Source: Erythrophleum ivorense
Lineage: Eukaryota > Streptophyta > Magnoliopsida > Fabales > Fabaceae
Direction of reading: 5' to 3'
Assembly: GCA_026724425.1 (NCBI GenBank)
Contig: JAIUCV010000649.1
Coordinates: 186,001 to 250,000 of the forward strand
Length of the DNA stretch: 64,000 bases
Shown here: piece after piece, positions 49,756 to 60,632 of the stretch
Layout: each line of letters begins with the position of its first letter
Numbering within the stretch: the stretch's first letter is position 1
Made by a program: the position numbers and the translations under genes
The notes under the pieces: model-generated
The model's database searches: none
Seen by the model: the letters and a program-made list of their open reading frames with translations, nothing else
Told to the model about the DNA's origin: nothing

Positions 49756-52170
49756 AGCATCTCACTCACCAGCTAGATTTGATGGACGGGAACCACACTT
49801 AGCAACTTGAGTCCATTGCAACCCAAATGGCTACACTTGCATAGGATAGGTGATCACCCCCGCCTTTTAATACTTGACCCATTTCCAGTGACATATCCCC
49901 ATAATTTCATTGTTTATGACATATTATCTTACTTTTTTTAATTATTTTAGGTAACTGCATTGGCTATTGCATAAGGCTTATATTTTTTCTGCAATTGATT
50001 CTTTAATAGTCTGTTTCATGTTGATAGCTTTTAATTAATCAATAATTTAACTATTATTGCCTTATTTGTTTCTAGTGTTCATTTTTGTTATAAGGATTTC
50101 AGTTCGATAAGAAAGTTCATGCCCTTCCTTTCTTTAGTTGACACCAATGATTTTATTTAACTTCTTTTGCATTGTAGACATTGCAAAGGTATATGTTTGG
50201 GGAAAAGTTGAACTGAACTGATCTTTTTCTCAATCTAGAGTAAGAATAGTATTTAGGGTTGCTTGAATCTAATTATGTTTTTGAACATGAGCAATAATTA
50301 GTCTTTAAGGCTAAATTTTTTGGGGTAAAAAATTGTGTTTGTTAAGCTTGATTACCTCTAATTTGAACATTAAGGTTATTGGTTGATTCATAAATGAAAT
50401 GCAAAATGTAATTTGGTGCTAAAATTTTTGATTATGTGGTTGTTTAATTGATGCCAAAGCCAATATATTAAAGAAAACTGAATAAGTATCTTTCTCTTGT
50501 TTAGTTTAAAGCAGGTTTAAAGGAGTTAAAGTAAGAAAAAAATGCATTACTCTACTCTTTTAGGCTACTAATAGTGGCTTAAATTATGAGTATGTATAAT
50601 ACCTTGACTTTGTTACCTAGGGAAAGAAAAGGGAAAAGTTCTATGCCTTATTTGTAGAATGTTGGAGGTGGAAAGTGAAACGAATTCCTTTGCCTTGTTG
50701 CGTTTGGTAAGTTATAAGTTAGAGAGAAATGAAAGTGCACTTCCATGGTAATTTCCAACATTATAGTGAAAGGGGTTGTAAATTTTTAAGGCAATTCTAA
50801 GACCTTTTTGCCTATGTTGATTATACTGTAGCTTCATTTGTGAATGCTACTCTCCCATACCCTATGCTTATGTTTCAAAATGACATAGTTAGTAGCAAGG
50901 AGCAAGGCAATAATTATGAAGAAAATGGTCGAAGAGAGGTTAGTGTATGCCACAATGGCTTCCTTCAGAGTCTCCCGTAGTCGTAGAGCCATGGCTTCTC
51001 AATGTATTATTAAAGAAAGAAGAAGAAGAAAGCTAGTATAATATAATCTCTCTTCTTAGGTTTATTATGCATTTTTTTGGAGAGAAGAGGAAGAAGGCCA
51101 ATGTAATAATTTCAAAGTAGTGAAATCACATGATATAGATGAGTTTGATTCTTGAATGCCTTACATATGAGAAATTATTCTAAGGAAAAAGTTTGATGGC
51201 ATTGTTTATGAGTTTGAGAAATTCAATGATGATTCTAAAGGAAAATGCTCTTTTGATGGGTATATACCAAAATTGGTTAGAAATATAAAGCTTTTAACTA
51301 CAGAGGAGCCACAAAGGCCATGGATTACTTTGAAGAGAAACATGAAAAACATAAAGTATCTTCCATCAGTAGTTAATATAAGCTTTAAGAATAGGTATGT
51401 TTATGTGGATGTTGTAGCTCGAAGTTATGACTCTACTATGGGAAGTTAGATTAAAAAGAAGTATCCAAAATAGAACAAGACCTTTCTTGTGTATGCAATT
51501 AAGGATGATAAAATGTGAAGACAAACAATAGAGAAAATATATATATAGAAAGAGAGAGAGAGAAGGAAGACAAAAAAAAAATCTTTTTCTTTTTCTTTTT
51601 TTGGCAAAGGCATTTTGGTTTTTTGTTATAATTTACTTTTCATTTATACACCTTTTCATCCTATGAAACATATAAATGGAAAGACATTCCTTTTCTTTTT
51701 CATGTTATACGAAACATAATTGATTCCACTCCATTTCATTTAGCATGCTCTTTCATTGTCATTGAGAAGAATTCAGTATACCAAATGAATCCTTAGAAAA
51801 CACCTAATGACAAGACCTAAGGAAAGGCCTTTTAACTTACTTTTCATAGTCAAAAAGGGAAAAATAATTTGATCATATATTTATATATATAAAGTAAGTA
51901 CCTATAATAAGCTTAATATATCTCTTTGGCATTAACTATACAAAGTACATGAATATTGTAATCTTTCATTTTTACCATATTGAATCTTATACATCTATGT
52001 AAGAAGTTGTTGATGACTTAGTGTCTGATTAGGGTTGCTAAAGTCATTGATTCATCATGATAGAGCACTAGAAAAAGTGTGTAGTAATTGATTGTTAAGA
52101 TATCATGAGTGTATGAAAGCTTATGGTATTTCTCAATGCATTTTCGCTACTCGAAGATGAGCAAAGATCT
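49756..52170 (+). other. Athila-like 3' internal DNA, no clear gene
   Basis: It starts with a gag-like fragment on the plus strand (LTHQLDLMDGN, then QMATLA) and ends in a polypurine tract. Between these are T-rich noncoding DNA, a GA run (51548-51573) and one unrecognised open frame (51171-51449). The position between an Athila-type ORF1 and an LTR suggests the remains of the element's 3' half, with pol deleted. Confidence 0.45.
51171..51449 (+). pseudogene. Unrecognised open frame, 92 codons, no start
   Basis: An open frame from a stop at 51168 to TAG at 51447, without an initiating Met near its start. It reads FDGIVYEFEKFNDDSKGKC, then GYIPKLVRNIKLL, RPWITLKRNMKNIKYLPSVV and NRYVYVDVVARSYDS. 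The composition is protein-like (balanced hydrophobic and charged residues) in AT-rich DNA. I do not recognise the family. It could be an exon fragment captured by or left in the Athila-like element, or chance. Confidence 0.3.
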
Positions 52171-53395
52171 AAATTTGGAGGAATTTGATGTAGTAGAAAT
52201 ATTCATATAATTATCTCATTTTAAGTTTTGATAAAAAAAATATGTGATTTCTTATGCTTTATGTTGTGTTTTGATTAGGATTGTAAAGAAGAGTTAAAGG
52301 AACATTTTGGAGCAAAATTAGCATTCTTTAGCTTATACATAGCCCCGTGCATATTCACATAGGCATGTCCAGATTGAGGGGCAATTGCATAGCCTAGCCA
52401 TGTGGTTTTACATGACCCATGCAACTTGTGTTAATTTTGCGTGGCTTGGTCGTGCAATTGGGTATGTTTTACACAACCTAGTTATGTGTGTAAAAGAAGT
52501 AATAGGAATAAGATGATGACATGTCACAATTAAAAAGAAAGCTTTGGAGATCTAAGGGATGCTTTGGAGAATCAGAGTTTTGCTTGAAGAATTCTTGTGC
52601 CACATTGATTATTTTTCTTTTCTTCTTTATTTCTACCTTTATTTGATACATGAATTTGATTTTCTTTTATTCTTAGGATGTTAGTTTTAATTATGAATAG
52701 CTAAACTACCTATTTTGGGGTTTGAATGAATCTTGAATAAGTTTATTTAGGGATTCTTTTGTAATATTTTATTTGACATTAGTCTATTGGTTTGCATTAC
52801 TTTCTTATGAATGGTTAAACACTATTTGCTATTTGATTTATTATGAAAGGATTAAAAGGTCAATTACAATAATAAATCATTAGGGTAATAGACTTAGGGA
52901 ACAATTCTATAAAAATATAAATTATATCTGAGTGATTCGTGAACTGTGTGCGTGCAAAGCTGCTACATGCAAGCTTATCTTTTAGTTCCTTGAGCTTAAT
53001 CAGTTTTTGTGTTTAGTGTAGGATCATGAAAGTAGACTTAGACTTAGCAAGAATACATGTGATTTATCTTGAGAAATGATTTCATAGAAATTAGAGAATT
53101 ATCGTTAATGCAAATAAATTCAATTAAATGACGTTATCTTTATTTAGATTTAGGAGATAAATAAAGGATTTTAAACTTCATTGTTTTTAATTGATAAGTT
53201 AAGTTAGTAAATTTTAGCATTGAATTAACTAATTTTAGTTTGAGTAGTTTTTAGTTAGATAGTTAATTATTAAAAGATAGCTAATTAGAATTTGCTATTT
53301 TTCTAGATAAGAAGGGTAATAAAAAAAATTAGTAATTGATTAACCTTATCTATAAGATAGTTTTAGGCTCACTTTTGTGTTACTTATTGGATCCA
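52171..53395 (+). mobile_element. Athila/Tat-like polypurine tract and 3' LTR
   Basis: GATGAGCAAAGATCTAAATT then GGAGGAATT at 52156-52184 is the typical GAGCAA...polypurine junction of Athila/Tat elements, followed by TGATGTAGTAG at 52186 as the LTR start. Homology to the segmental duplication begins near 53396, so the LTR probably ends at about ATCCA (53395). The segment 52330-52500 repeats CATGGCC/CGTGCAA-like words that look like CpG-decayed CACGGCCGTG motifs. No matching 5' LTR is present in the window. Confidence 0.55.
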
Positions 53396-55403
53396 TATAT
53401 TTGTAAAATTTTGTTTAATTCTTAATCTTATATATATAAGTAAGTTTAACAAACTATTTTTCTTTTTCTAAAGGTAAAATGTTTGATGGATTTATTGAAC
53501 ATGAAAAAACAAAAAGAATAATGTTTATATGAGCTGTATCAAAAGGTGAAATCTTTTGATAGATTCATTGCACTTCACTTTCTTGTACAAAATATTCTTT
53601 TAACTTTTTAGAATCTTTTAATATATATATATATATATATAGCTTAAATTTAAGAGCATTCTACAACATTCAACCTATAATTCTTTCAGTTTTGGAAAGC
53701 ACGAGCATAATCTTTTTGGATCCATGTTTATTGTGCAATATACTTCCTACTATACTTGGTGTTGGCATGAGCACATATTACGCAGTGTTTTGAATTTGTA
53801 CAATAAGTTAATTTATTTTAAATTATATTTATAAATTTGACACTAATTTAAAATTTTAAAATATTATGTTTATAAATCTTTTTTACTTATATACCCAATT
53901 TTTTCAATGCAAAACTTTCTACTCCTACTCTCACACGTCAACTCAACAAAATGACAATATATGTCTCTGTACCAACATTACTGCTTTTTGTTGGGTGACA
54001 ATTCAACAAAGTTGCACGAGCTTGGCCTATCAATGTGCATGCTTTTTGTTGAAAAAAATTTTCTACCATTATATCTTGCCGCATTTAATCATTTAATTGC
54101 CTATGATAGAGTACGCAACTTAAAAAATCAGCCTAAGTTAGTAGAAAAGCCACAAATTTTTAAATATTATCTTATGTCTTTTGGTTATTTGCCGTGCCTA
54201 TGCTGCAATATATTGCCATGAACTAATCCTCAAACCTTCTTCTTTAAGGCCTGAACTAGCCCTCAGACCCTAGTTTTATGCAACATCGCTATATAAATAT
54301 TAGCGATTGAAGGTCCCAAAACTTGAACTATATATATTAAAGCATGAAGCACAGTTCTGCACTTAAGAAAAAGGCAAGTTTGGGTTCATTACATACCAAC
54401 ACTTGAACCGAACACAATCTAATACTTTAGAAAATATATAAATACTTTATGGTACATATATTTGAGAGTTAAGAGGGGGAAAAATTAAATGATAATTTTT
54501 TTAGAAGAAATATTTTCTTCCAAAATTCTTCAAACTAAAAGAATTTAGAGAAATGAAAATTTTAGAATATTTTAAAAAATAATTAAAAATTCATTATTAT
54601 AGTTGCCTCTTTTTATTATAACTTCTAAACAAGAAAAATTATATTAATATAATTTTTTATTCTCTTTCCTCTCCCTCATCATGTCCTCCTTATGTAATTT
54701 TTTAAAATGGTTACAAGATATAGTTAAAAGGAGCTAATTTCTTTGAAAATTAGATCCCATTAATTTTTTTCTCTCCTAATTTTTTTATTAATTAAAAAAT
54801 AAGAGATAATTTAAGATATGAAGGGGATATTGAGTAGGCCACCCACTCTCTCTTTTTCTTTTTATCAAATTAACAAAAAATTAATAAAAAAAATTGTAAA
54901 CACCCCAACTCCACGCTTCCTCCTGTTATGCCTTAGTTGCCATTTAGTGTGTGTTTAAAAAAATAGTAAGACATCTAAAATTATAATTTACAACCCATAA
55001 AATATAAAAATTATAATTTATTACTTTGACTAAAATTATAATTAAAAAAAAAAAATCAAACCAAACATACACTTAAAAAGATAACTTGTACTAATATAAC
55101 CGACACATCTGTGGCCACCGTCATTCATCAGCACATCATATCATCTTTCTACTCCTGTCCCACCTCTTTGTCTTCTCTTCACTTTCTTCGTTTCTTTTTC
55201 AGTAATGATATGAAATAAACGCGTTTGGATTATGTGCAGTATCTGCAGCTACGTTGTTAGTTTAAAAATTGATGGATGGAGAAGTGTAATTTAAAAAAAA
55301 TTAAAAAATATATATATTTTAACTAATCCAAACTTAAAATAAACATAAAACAAAAATGATGTTTTAATATTTTTAAAATTGAATTAATTAAGAATATTAA
55401 TTC

Positions 55404-55491
55404 ATGATTTATTAATTAAGTTGTAATTAAATTAATAATAATTAAATATGATTTATTAATTAAGTTATAATTAAATTAATAATAATTAAAT
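55404..55491. repeat. 44-bp tandem repeat, two units
   Basis: ATGATTTATTAATTAAGTT...AATTAAAT repeated at a 44-bp period with one difference (TTGTAA or TTATAA). Confidence 0.9.
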
Positions 55492-56118
55492 ATTTATTTT
55501 TAAAATTGTGTATATCAAAATTTTAATATAATAAATAAATATTATAACATTTTAAATATTTAATTATAAGTTTAATATTTTTAAAGATATTTTAAAAATT
55601 ATTTTTAATTAAAAAATAAAACTATTTATAATTAAAAGTTAAAAATATTTAATATTAAAATTTTGAAATTCTAAAATTATATTAAGATTATATTCACCAT
55701 TAAAAAATAAAAAAATAAAAAGCTAATAATAATTTTGATCAAGTACTATAATATTTAAAAAAAATATTATTATGAGATGAGACACAATAGAGAATAAAAT
55801 AATAATAATTAAGTAAGTATCTTTTATTTCTCTTATGTTTTTTTAATTTTTTTATATTTCAACCTCCTCTTTCTTTTAGTATCATCTATTTTTAATTTTT
55901 TAAATTTATTCAAGATAAACTATTCTATTCTATAAAAAAAAATTTAAAAATAAAACATTTTAAATTGTTTTAAACTAACTTTTGATCGATTTAATTAATT
56001 TTTTACCGGCTCTTAAACTGATTAAATTTAGACTAATCAAATTAGAGGATTAGTTTTAATTTGACTAGTCTAGTTCTAAGAACACTGATAAATTTAAAAG
56101 GATCATTTACATCAAAAT

Positions 56119-56168
56119 CATATATATATATATATATATACATAAAACATAGACACACGCGCGCGCGT
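56119..56168. repeat. Alternating TA tract followed by (CA)(CG) tract
   Basis: A TA run (56119-56140) is followed by ACACACGCGCGCGCGT (56153-56168), a 16-bp alternating purine-pyrimidine run with six CpGs, very unusual in this CpG-poor DNA. Confidence 0.9.
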
Positions 56169-56349
56169 AACCAGAACCTTAAACCTTGCTACAAATGACC
56201 CCCCTGCCCTGCCCCCTTTGAAAAGTGCCAATACTCTGTTCTATATAACAGAATCGATCTGATAAAAGCACAATATTAGATAGCTCATGTCTTTTGTCCA
56301 CATTACTAATATGGTGCTACCTAAACTGACGTAAACACATTGGTTTCAT

Positions 56350-56715
56350 TCATACAACAACTATTTCGCCAATATCGTTACCCATTAGCTTTATTCTTCT
56401 GTTCACCTTAATATTGTAATGCCCATGATGATTCCTGTCCTTATAGAACACGAGCATGTCACCCTCCTTGAGCTCCTTCTCTTGAACAATCTGTGTCCAG
56501 CCTCCCTCTATGACTGGCTTAAGGTAACGGCCACATCTCCGGGTCAAGCAATGGAGCTCTCGCCCGCTACACTCAGACCCGACCCTAACGGTGAGTCTAA
56601 CCCGATTGGATCCTTCTGGAAAGGGCGGAAGATGGCGAAGCTTTTTGGTGGGGAACGAGAGTCTGTGCTTCACATCTGTTCTGCTCAGACGCTTTTTGAA
56701 GATGAAGAAGGACAT
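56350..56715 (-). CDS. Small B3-domain DNA-binding protein
   Basis: A 121-residue single-exon protein, the only intact gene I can name here. Almost all of it is one plant B3 domain, the sequence-specific DNA-binding fold of ABI3/ARF/REM-type regulators. Residues 9-30 give the N-terminal arm and first strand (RLSRTDVKHRLSFPTKKLRHL). Residues 40-52 give VRLTVRVGSECSG, residues 54-66 the LHCLTRRCGRYLK strand, and residues 73-93 the diagnostic W..IVQEKELKEGDMLVFYKD. The tail (HGHYNIKVNRRIKLMG...) completes the barrel. No other domain is present, so it resembles stand-alone B3 proteins; the target is unknown. The ATG at 56715 is the first after a TATA box at 56791-56800, giving a short 5' UTR. The truncated paralogue at 15207-15428 lies in the other copy of the same duplicated block. 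Confidence 0.88.
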   Translation of the reverse strand: MSFFIFKKRLSRTDVKHRLSFPTKKLRHLPPFPEGSNRVRLTVRVGSECSGRELHCLTRRCGRYLKPVIEGGWTQIVQEKELKEGDMLVFYKDRNHHGHYNIKVNRRIKLMGNDIGEIVVV

Positions 56716-56790
56716 GATGAGGAGTGCGTGAGTGAGTGTGAAGAGTATAAGAAGTGAGAACAGAGATGGATCTTTGTTTCTAATTAGGGG

Positions 56791-56800
56791 TGATTTATAG
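56791..56800 (-). promoter_or_regulatory. TATA box of the B3 gene
   Basis: CTATAAATCA on the minus strand, 76 bp upstream of the ATG. Transcription would start near 56765. The same place in copy 1 (about 15500) reads CTATAAATTA, so the element predates the duplication. Confidence 0.6.
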
Positions 56801-57639
56801 GCGTCAAAATATGCTAGTTACGTCGTTGTCGAGCTCATTAAATAACGGAAGTTATCAACACTATTCTTTTTCTAGGACAATTCGATGAAAGTGGAGTTCA
56901 CTTTGATTAGAATACTAATAATATATATATATATATATATATGATGTGTTACAAGGATAAAGATTGACTCACACATTTCTTTTAATTCGATACTTGTATG
57001 TATCTTTAATGCAAAATGTGCGTTTGAGAATTTATCAAATTTATGTGATTACAACTAATGGACTTTGATCAATTGTACTAGAGTTATCTCAATTAGAATA
57101 AATCAGTTCAAATTCCAATCATCCAAAAAATGGATAAAAAGCATTATAGGAAAAGTCTAATTTATTAATTTGTCATTATTTATTTAAACTTAACGAAACC
57201 ATACGTCTCTGTTTTTTTTCAGATGACATTGATTTTTTTTAAAGAAAACACTTGCCTATTCTTTTAAATATTAAATCAAGACAAATACTATGTATTTTTA
57301 TTATAAAACAAATGATGATGTAATTTCAAAAATTAAAAAAATTGTTGTAATTATCAAATTAACTTATAAATATAATTTTGTTAGAAGAATAAGCCCTATT
57401 CGTATTTCAAAGTAACCCATTTGTGTCCACTCTAAAACAAATATTTATTAGAATGAATTATAGTAACTACTCTTGAGATTTAGCTAATTATACCTGATTT
57501 TTTTTATTTTAAAACTATCACTAAATTTCTTTGACATTGCTAAGTATTACGAAAAATTTTCCTATAATTAGTTCAATAAAATTAATGTTTTACATACCTA
57601 TTCTTTTAAACATTAAATGAAGACGAATATTGTGTATAT
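56801..57639. repeat. Segmental duplication copy 2, right part
   Basis: Counterpart of 21060-22350. It crosses the MULE-1 target site without interruption at about 56825-56845. It contains a TA run (56919-56942). No gene. Confidence 0.75.
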
Positions 57640-58080
57640 ATATTTATATATTAGTAAATAAACGAGGCTGAAGCCGAACACGAAACTACGAAGAAATTAC
57701 AGGGTGGGTTCCTGACGTCATCCATGAGAAATCTAGCTGAGACGATCGGAAACTCGAAATTCCACTCACCTTCACAAGGGGCCCACTCCTTAACCTTTGA
57801 GTGCTTTTTCTCGGGGTAGGTAGGGCAAGAAGCGACATCCCCTAATCTCATAGCTGATTCCAGCCACTCATCTTGTCCTTTTTTCAAGCAAAAAAATAGG
57901 TACAAAAATAAAAATAAATAATTTTATAAATAAAAAATATTTATAATATCTTTATTTTTAATAATTAATAAATAATATTAAATAATAATTATAAAAATAA
58001 AATTATTATTTCATCAAAGTTTCTTTTTTCTTCTCCGTTTCCAGGACAAAGCAAACACCCTAAGAAAGGAGATCATCTCA
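57640..58080 (-). other. GC-richer island inserted in duplication copy 2
   Basis: The duplication breaks at about 57640 and resumes near 58081, so this ~440 bp has no counterpart in copy 1. Its first half (57655-57895) is about half G+C and holds an 84-codon minus-strand frame reading KKGQDEWLESAMRLGDVAS, CPTYPEKKHSKVKEWAPCEG and EWNFEFPIVSARFLMDDV. I do not recognise it. The rest is AT-rich. It may be a captured gene fragment or chance. Confidence 0.4.
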
Positions 58081-58720
58081 CCATTAATATTATGATTGTA
58101 ATTTTAATAAGACATTAAAAAGTATTAAATAATTTTATTTTTTAAAATAATACATATTTTCAGAAAGATAATTTTATTGATAAGAAAATTAGATTTAGAG
58201 ATTTTTGTAATATATATTCAATGATAGAAAAATTAAATAATATTTTTTAAAAAAATAGAACTATCAAATATAATTTAACTAAATTTTTAAACAATATACA
58301 TAATTTAGTCATTTATTATGAATGCTAAAGCTCATATATGTCTCCAATATCTCCAATGGTAAAGTGGTTTGACTTTTTTTATTCTCACTCACATGTAAAG
58401 ATAAAGCTGAAAACACTATTCTAACTTTTCTTTTAATCGTCGTATTCACGGGCAATTATTAAAATTTTGAATTATTAAGATTAATTTGAACAGTTTAAGT
58501 GTTATATTTTTTTGATAATTATTTTTTAAAAAGAAATAAATTATAGAATAAAAATAATATTTTAATTATAAATTAAAAATAATAATTAAACTTAAAAAAA
58601 TCAAAAAAACATTAAAATTTAAACTATTCAAAGTTTTAAAATTTGACAATTGATGACCACAGATGCTCTACTGGTCAGATCCATTTTACTCCATACACTC
58701 ATAAGCCATATCACCTCACA
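58081..58720. repeat. Segmental duplication copy 2, end
   Basis: Resumes homology with 22400-22830 and 23660-24030 (TTTTAATAAGACATTAAA, TTATTATGAATGCTAAAGCT, CACTCATAAGCCAT). A fold-back MITE is inserted at 58453-58652. The last shared words are near 58720. Confidence 0.7.
58453..58652. mobile_element. Fold-back MITE, ~200 bp
   Basis: CAATTATTAAAATTTTGAA at the left end pairs with TTAAAATTTGACAATTG at the right, and pairing continues inward (AGTTTAAGTGTTA against TTAAAATTTAAACT). No coding DNA. Absent from the corresponding place in copy 1. Confidence 0.5.
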
Positions 58721-59270
58721 CGAATTTTAATGGTCACCTGGACGTTCAATTAATATATTATTAACTAGAAAGCGTGCACACCAAGAATTAATGCGGGTTC
58801 TCTGTTGGGGAAAAAAATGATTTTAAAAGAAAACAGTAATAACTAATGAAACGTAATTATTTTGCTTCAATATATATATATATTAGATATGAGAAATTTT
58901 TATACATACCTGTGTTATATATATACTAAATAATAAAATAGAATCAAATTATATAATAAATTTCACATAATAATAGTATAATAAATAATAGAGTGTAATA
59001 AAATATGAATCTTCTACAATATTTTATTTATGTAATAATAAAATAGTAAATAATTGAATATAAAATTAATTATATAACTTGATATTATTGGATTTTATTT
59101 TGTTTAATTTAAAATTTTTTTATTAGAAAGTATAAATAATATGATATTCTAATAACATTTAAAAATTTTTATTAGATAGAAATTTAAAGATTATGAATTA
59201 ACTTACTTAAAGTAGCCATCGGGTCGATCACAGCCCTTATGCTATAACACAGTCCTTATAATACGTGACA
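58721..59270. other. AT-rich spacer, no gene seen
   Basis: Short TA runs (58871-58884) and A/T-rich DNA only. Confidence 0.55.
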
Positions 59271-59457
59271 GCTGTTTGGTCGAAACATTATAAAGGCGTA
59301 AAAAATAAATAAATAAAAATAAAAATAAAAATAATTTTTTTATTTTTTTATTTTTAAAATTAATTTAATAATTAAAATAATAATTATAAAAATATAATAA
59401 ATATTATATAAATTTTGTAAATAAAATATATTTATCCTTACAATGGCCTAAACGGGT
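59271..59457. mobile_element. MITE-like inverted repeat, ~187 bp
   Basis: The left end CTGTTTGGTCGAAACATTATAAAGG pairs imperfectly with the reverse complement of the right end (CCGTTTAGGCCATTGTAAGG). The interior is nearly pure A/T. Typical of small plant MITEs; family not assigned. Confidence 0.45.
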
Positions 59458-60145
59458 GTAATATTATATGGTTCGGACAAGAGGAGCTTGGGACTATCGA
59501 CGAAAATTTAGTACCGCAAAAGTCAAATTATTTTTAGAAATAGTTTGCTAAGGTTTGAATTTTGTCTCGCTTGACAGGGAGTTGTAACGATTTTTCTAAC
59601 GTAGTTAATGGCCCCACACGCATTATCAAATTTCATTATCGTTACAGGTTATATGTTTGGATATTTAGACTCTTTTATAAAAAATGCTTGTTGTCTGCTC
59701 TTAAATAATTCTAGAATATTTAAAAACAAGTTTCATGTATTATTATCAACAAGAATTTTATAATTGTTGTCATATTTTAGGTTAAAGTTTTTTTGAGCTT
59801 TGTAGCTGTATCCAAAAAATTTTATAATATAAATAATTAAAAAATAAGTATACATAATATATAATTATATAATATATGCATGTAATATTAAAATTAAATA
59901 TAATATGCATAAATTTATAATAAAAATAAAAGTAATATTTTTTAGATATATTTATATTTTTCTTATATTTAATTAAAATATTAAAATTAAAATTGTTAAA
60001 CATTTAAAAAAAAAACAATAAGAAGGGAGCATGAACACGTGGAGTCTGGGTGAGTTGAACTTCTGGGCAACATGAATATGTGGGGTCTTAAGAAGTAGTG
60101 AAGAGCTTGTCTTCGTGGCTAAGGTAGCTGTACGCTGTAAATCAC
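59458..60145. other. Spacer, no gene seen
   Basis: Two short GC-richer stretches (59460-59640 and 60020-60140) flank an A/T tract. No protein or RNA motif. Confidence 0.55.
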
Positions 60146-60632
60146 TTGTCAACCATGACTGTTAAGTTTGTAAGTTTAAATAAATTTATAAAAATAAATA
60201 AATTTGTAACATAAATTTATATCATAAATTTGTAAGAATTTATATTTATTAATAATTATATATAAAATATAATATATAAAAAATTATTTAAACATAATTT
60301 AATTATACTAATTTTTTTAAAAAAATTATTTATATCCTATAAATCATATATCTTAATATAAAAATTCTAATCAAATTCATATATAAATAGTATTTTTGTG
60401 TCTTTCTTTATTAGATTGTGCTGAATTTAAAAATTTTTATTTTTTATTTTTAATTTACTTTGACACAGTTACATAGTAACTTATCAAATTCAATTAAAAA
60501 AATATTAAGTTAACCAAGTTTAATTGAGTCAAAGGCAAATTAAATCGAATTTATATTAAGTCTTAATTTATAAGTAAGTTGATACAATTTTTTAAAATAA
60601 AAACTTAAACTTGCTAAATTTGGAAGAATCAA
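60146..60632 (+). mobile_element. MITE, ~490 bp, related to 14680-15152
   Basis: The same family in the opposite orientation: TTGTCAA...TTTGTAAGTTTAAAT at the left, GAGTCAAAGGCAAATTAAATCG inside (60528), and ACTTAAACTTGCTAAATTTG...GAATCAA at the right. Noncoding. Confidence 0.6.

Larger units (their letters stand above)
53396..56349. repeat. Segmental duplication copy 2, left part
   Basis: Counterpart of 13050-15206, upstream of the B3 gene's 3' end. It holds a TA run (53617-53641), a 44-bp tandem repeat (55404-55491) and a very AT-rich tract (55260-56000). No gene is seen apart from the B3 gene downstream. A short segment near 55130-55180 matches copy 1 (14610-14660) in the opposite orientation. 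Confidence 0.75.

Noticed and set aside
56419..56757. 112-codon plus-strand frame over the B3 gene
   Set aside because: Antisense shadow of the B3 coding frame.
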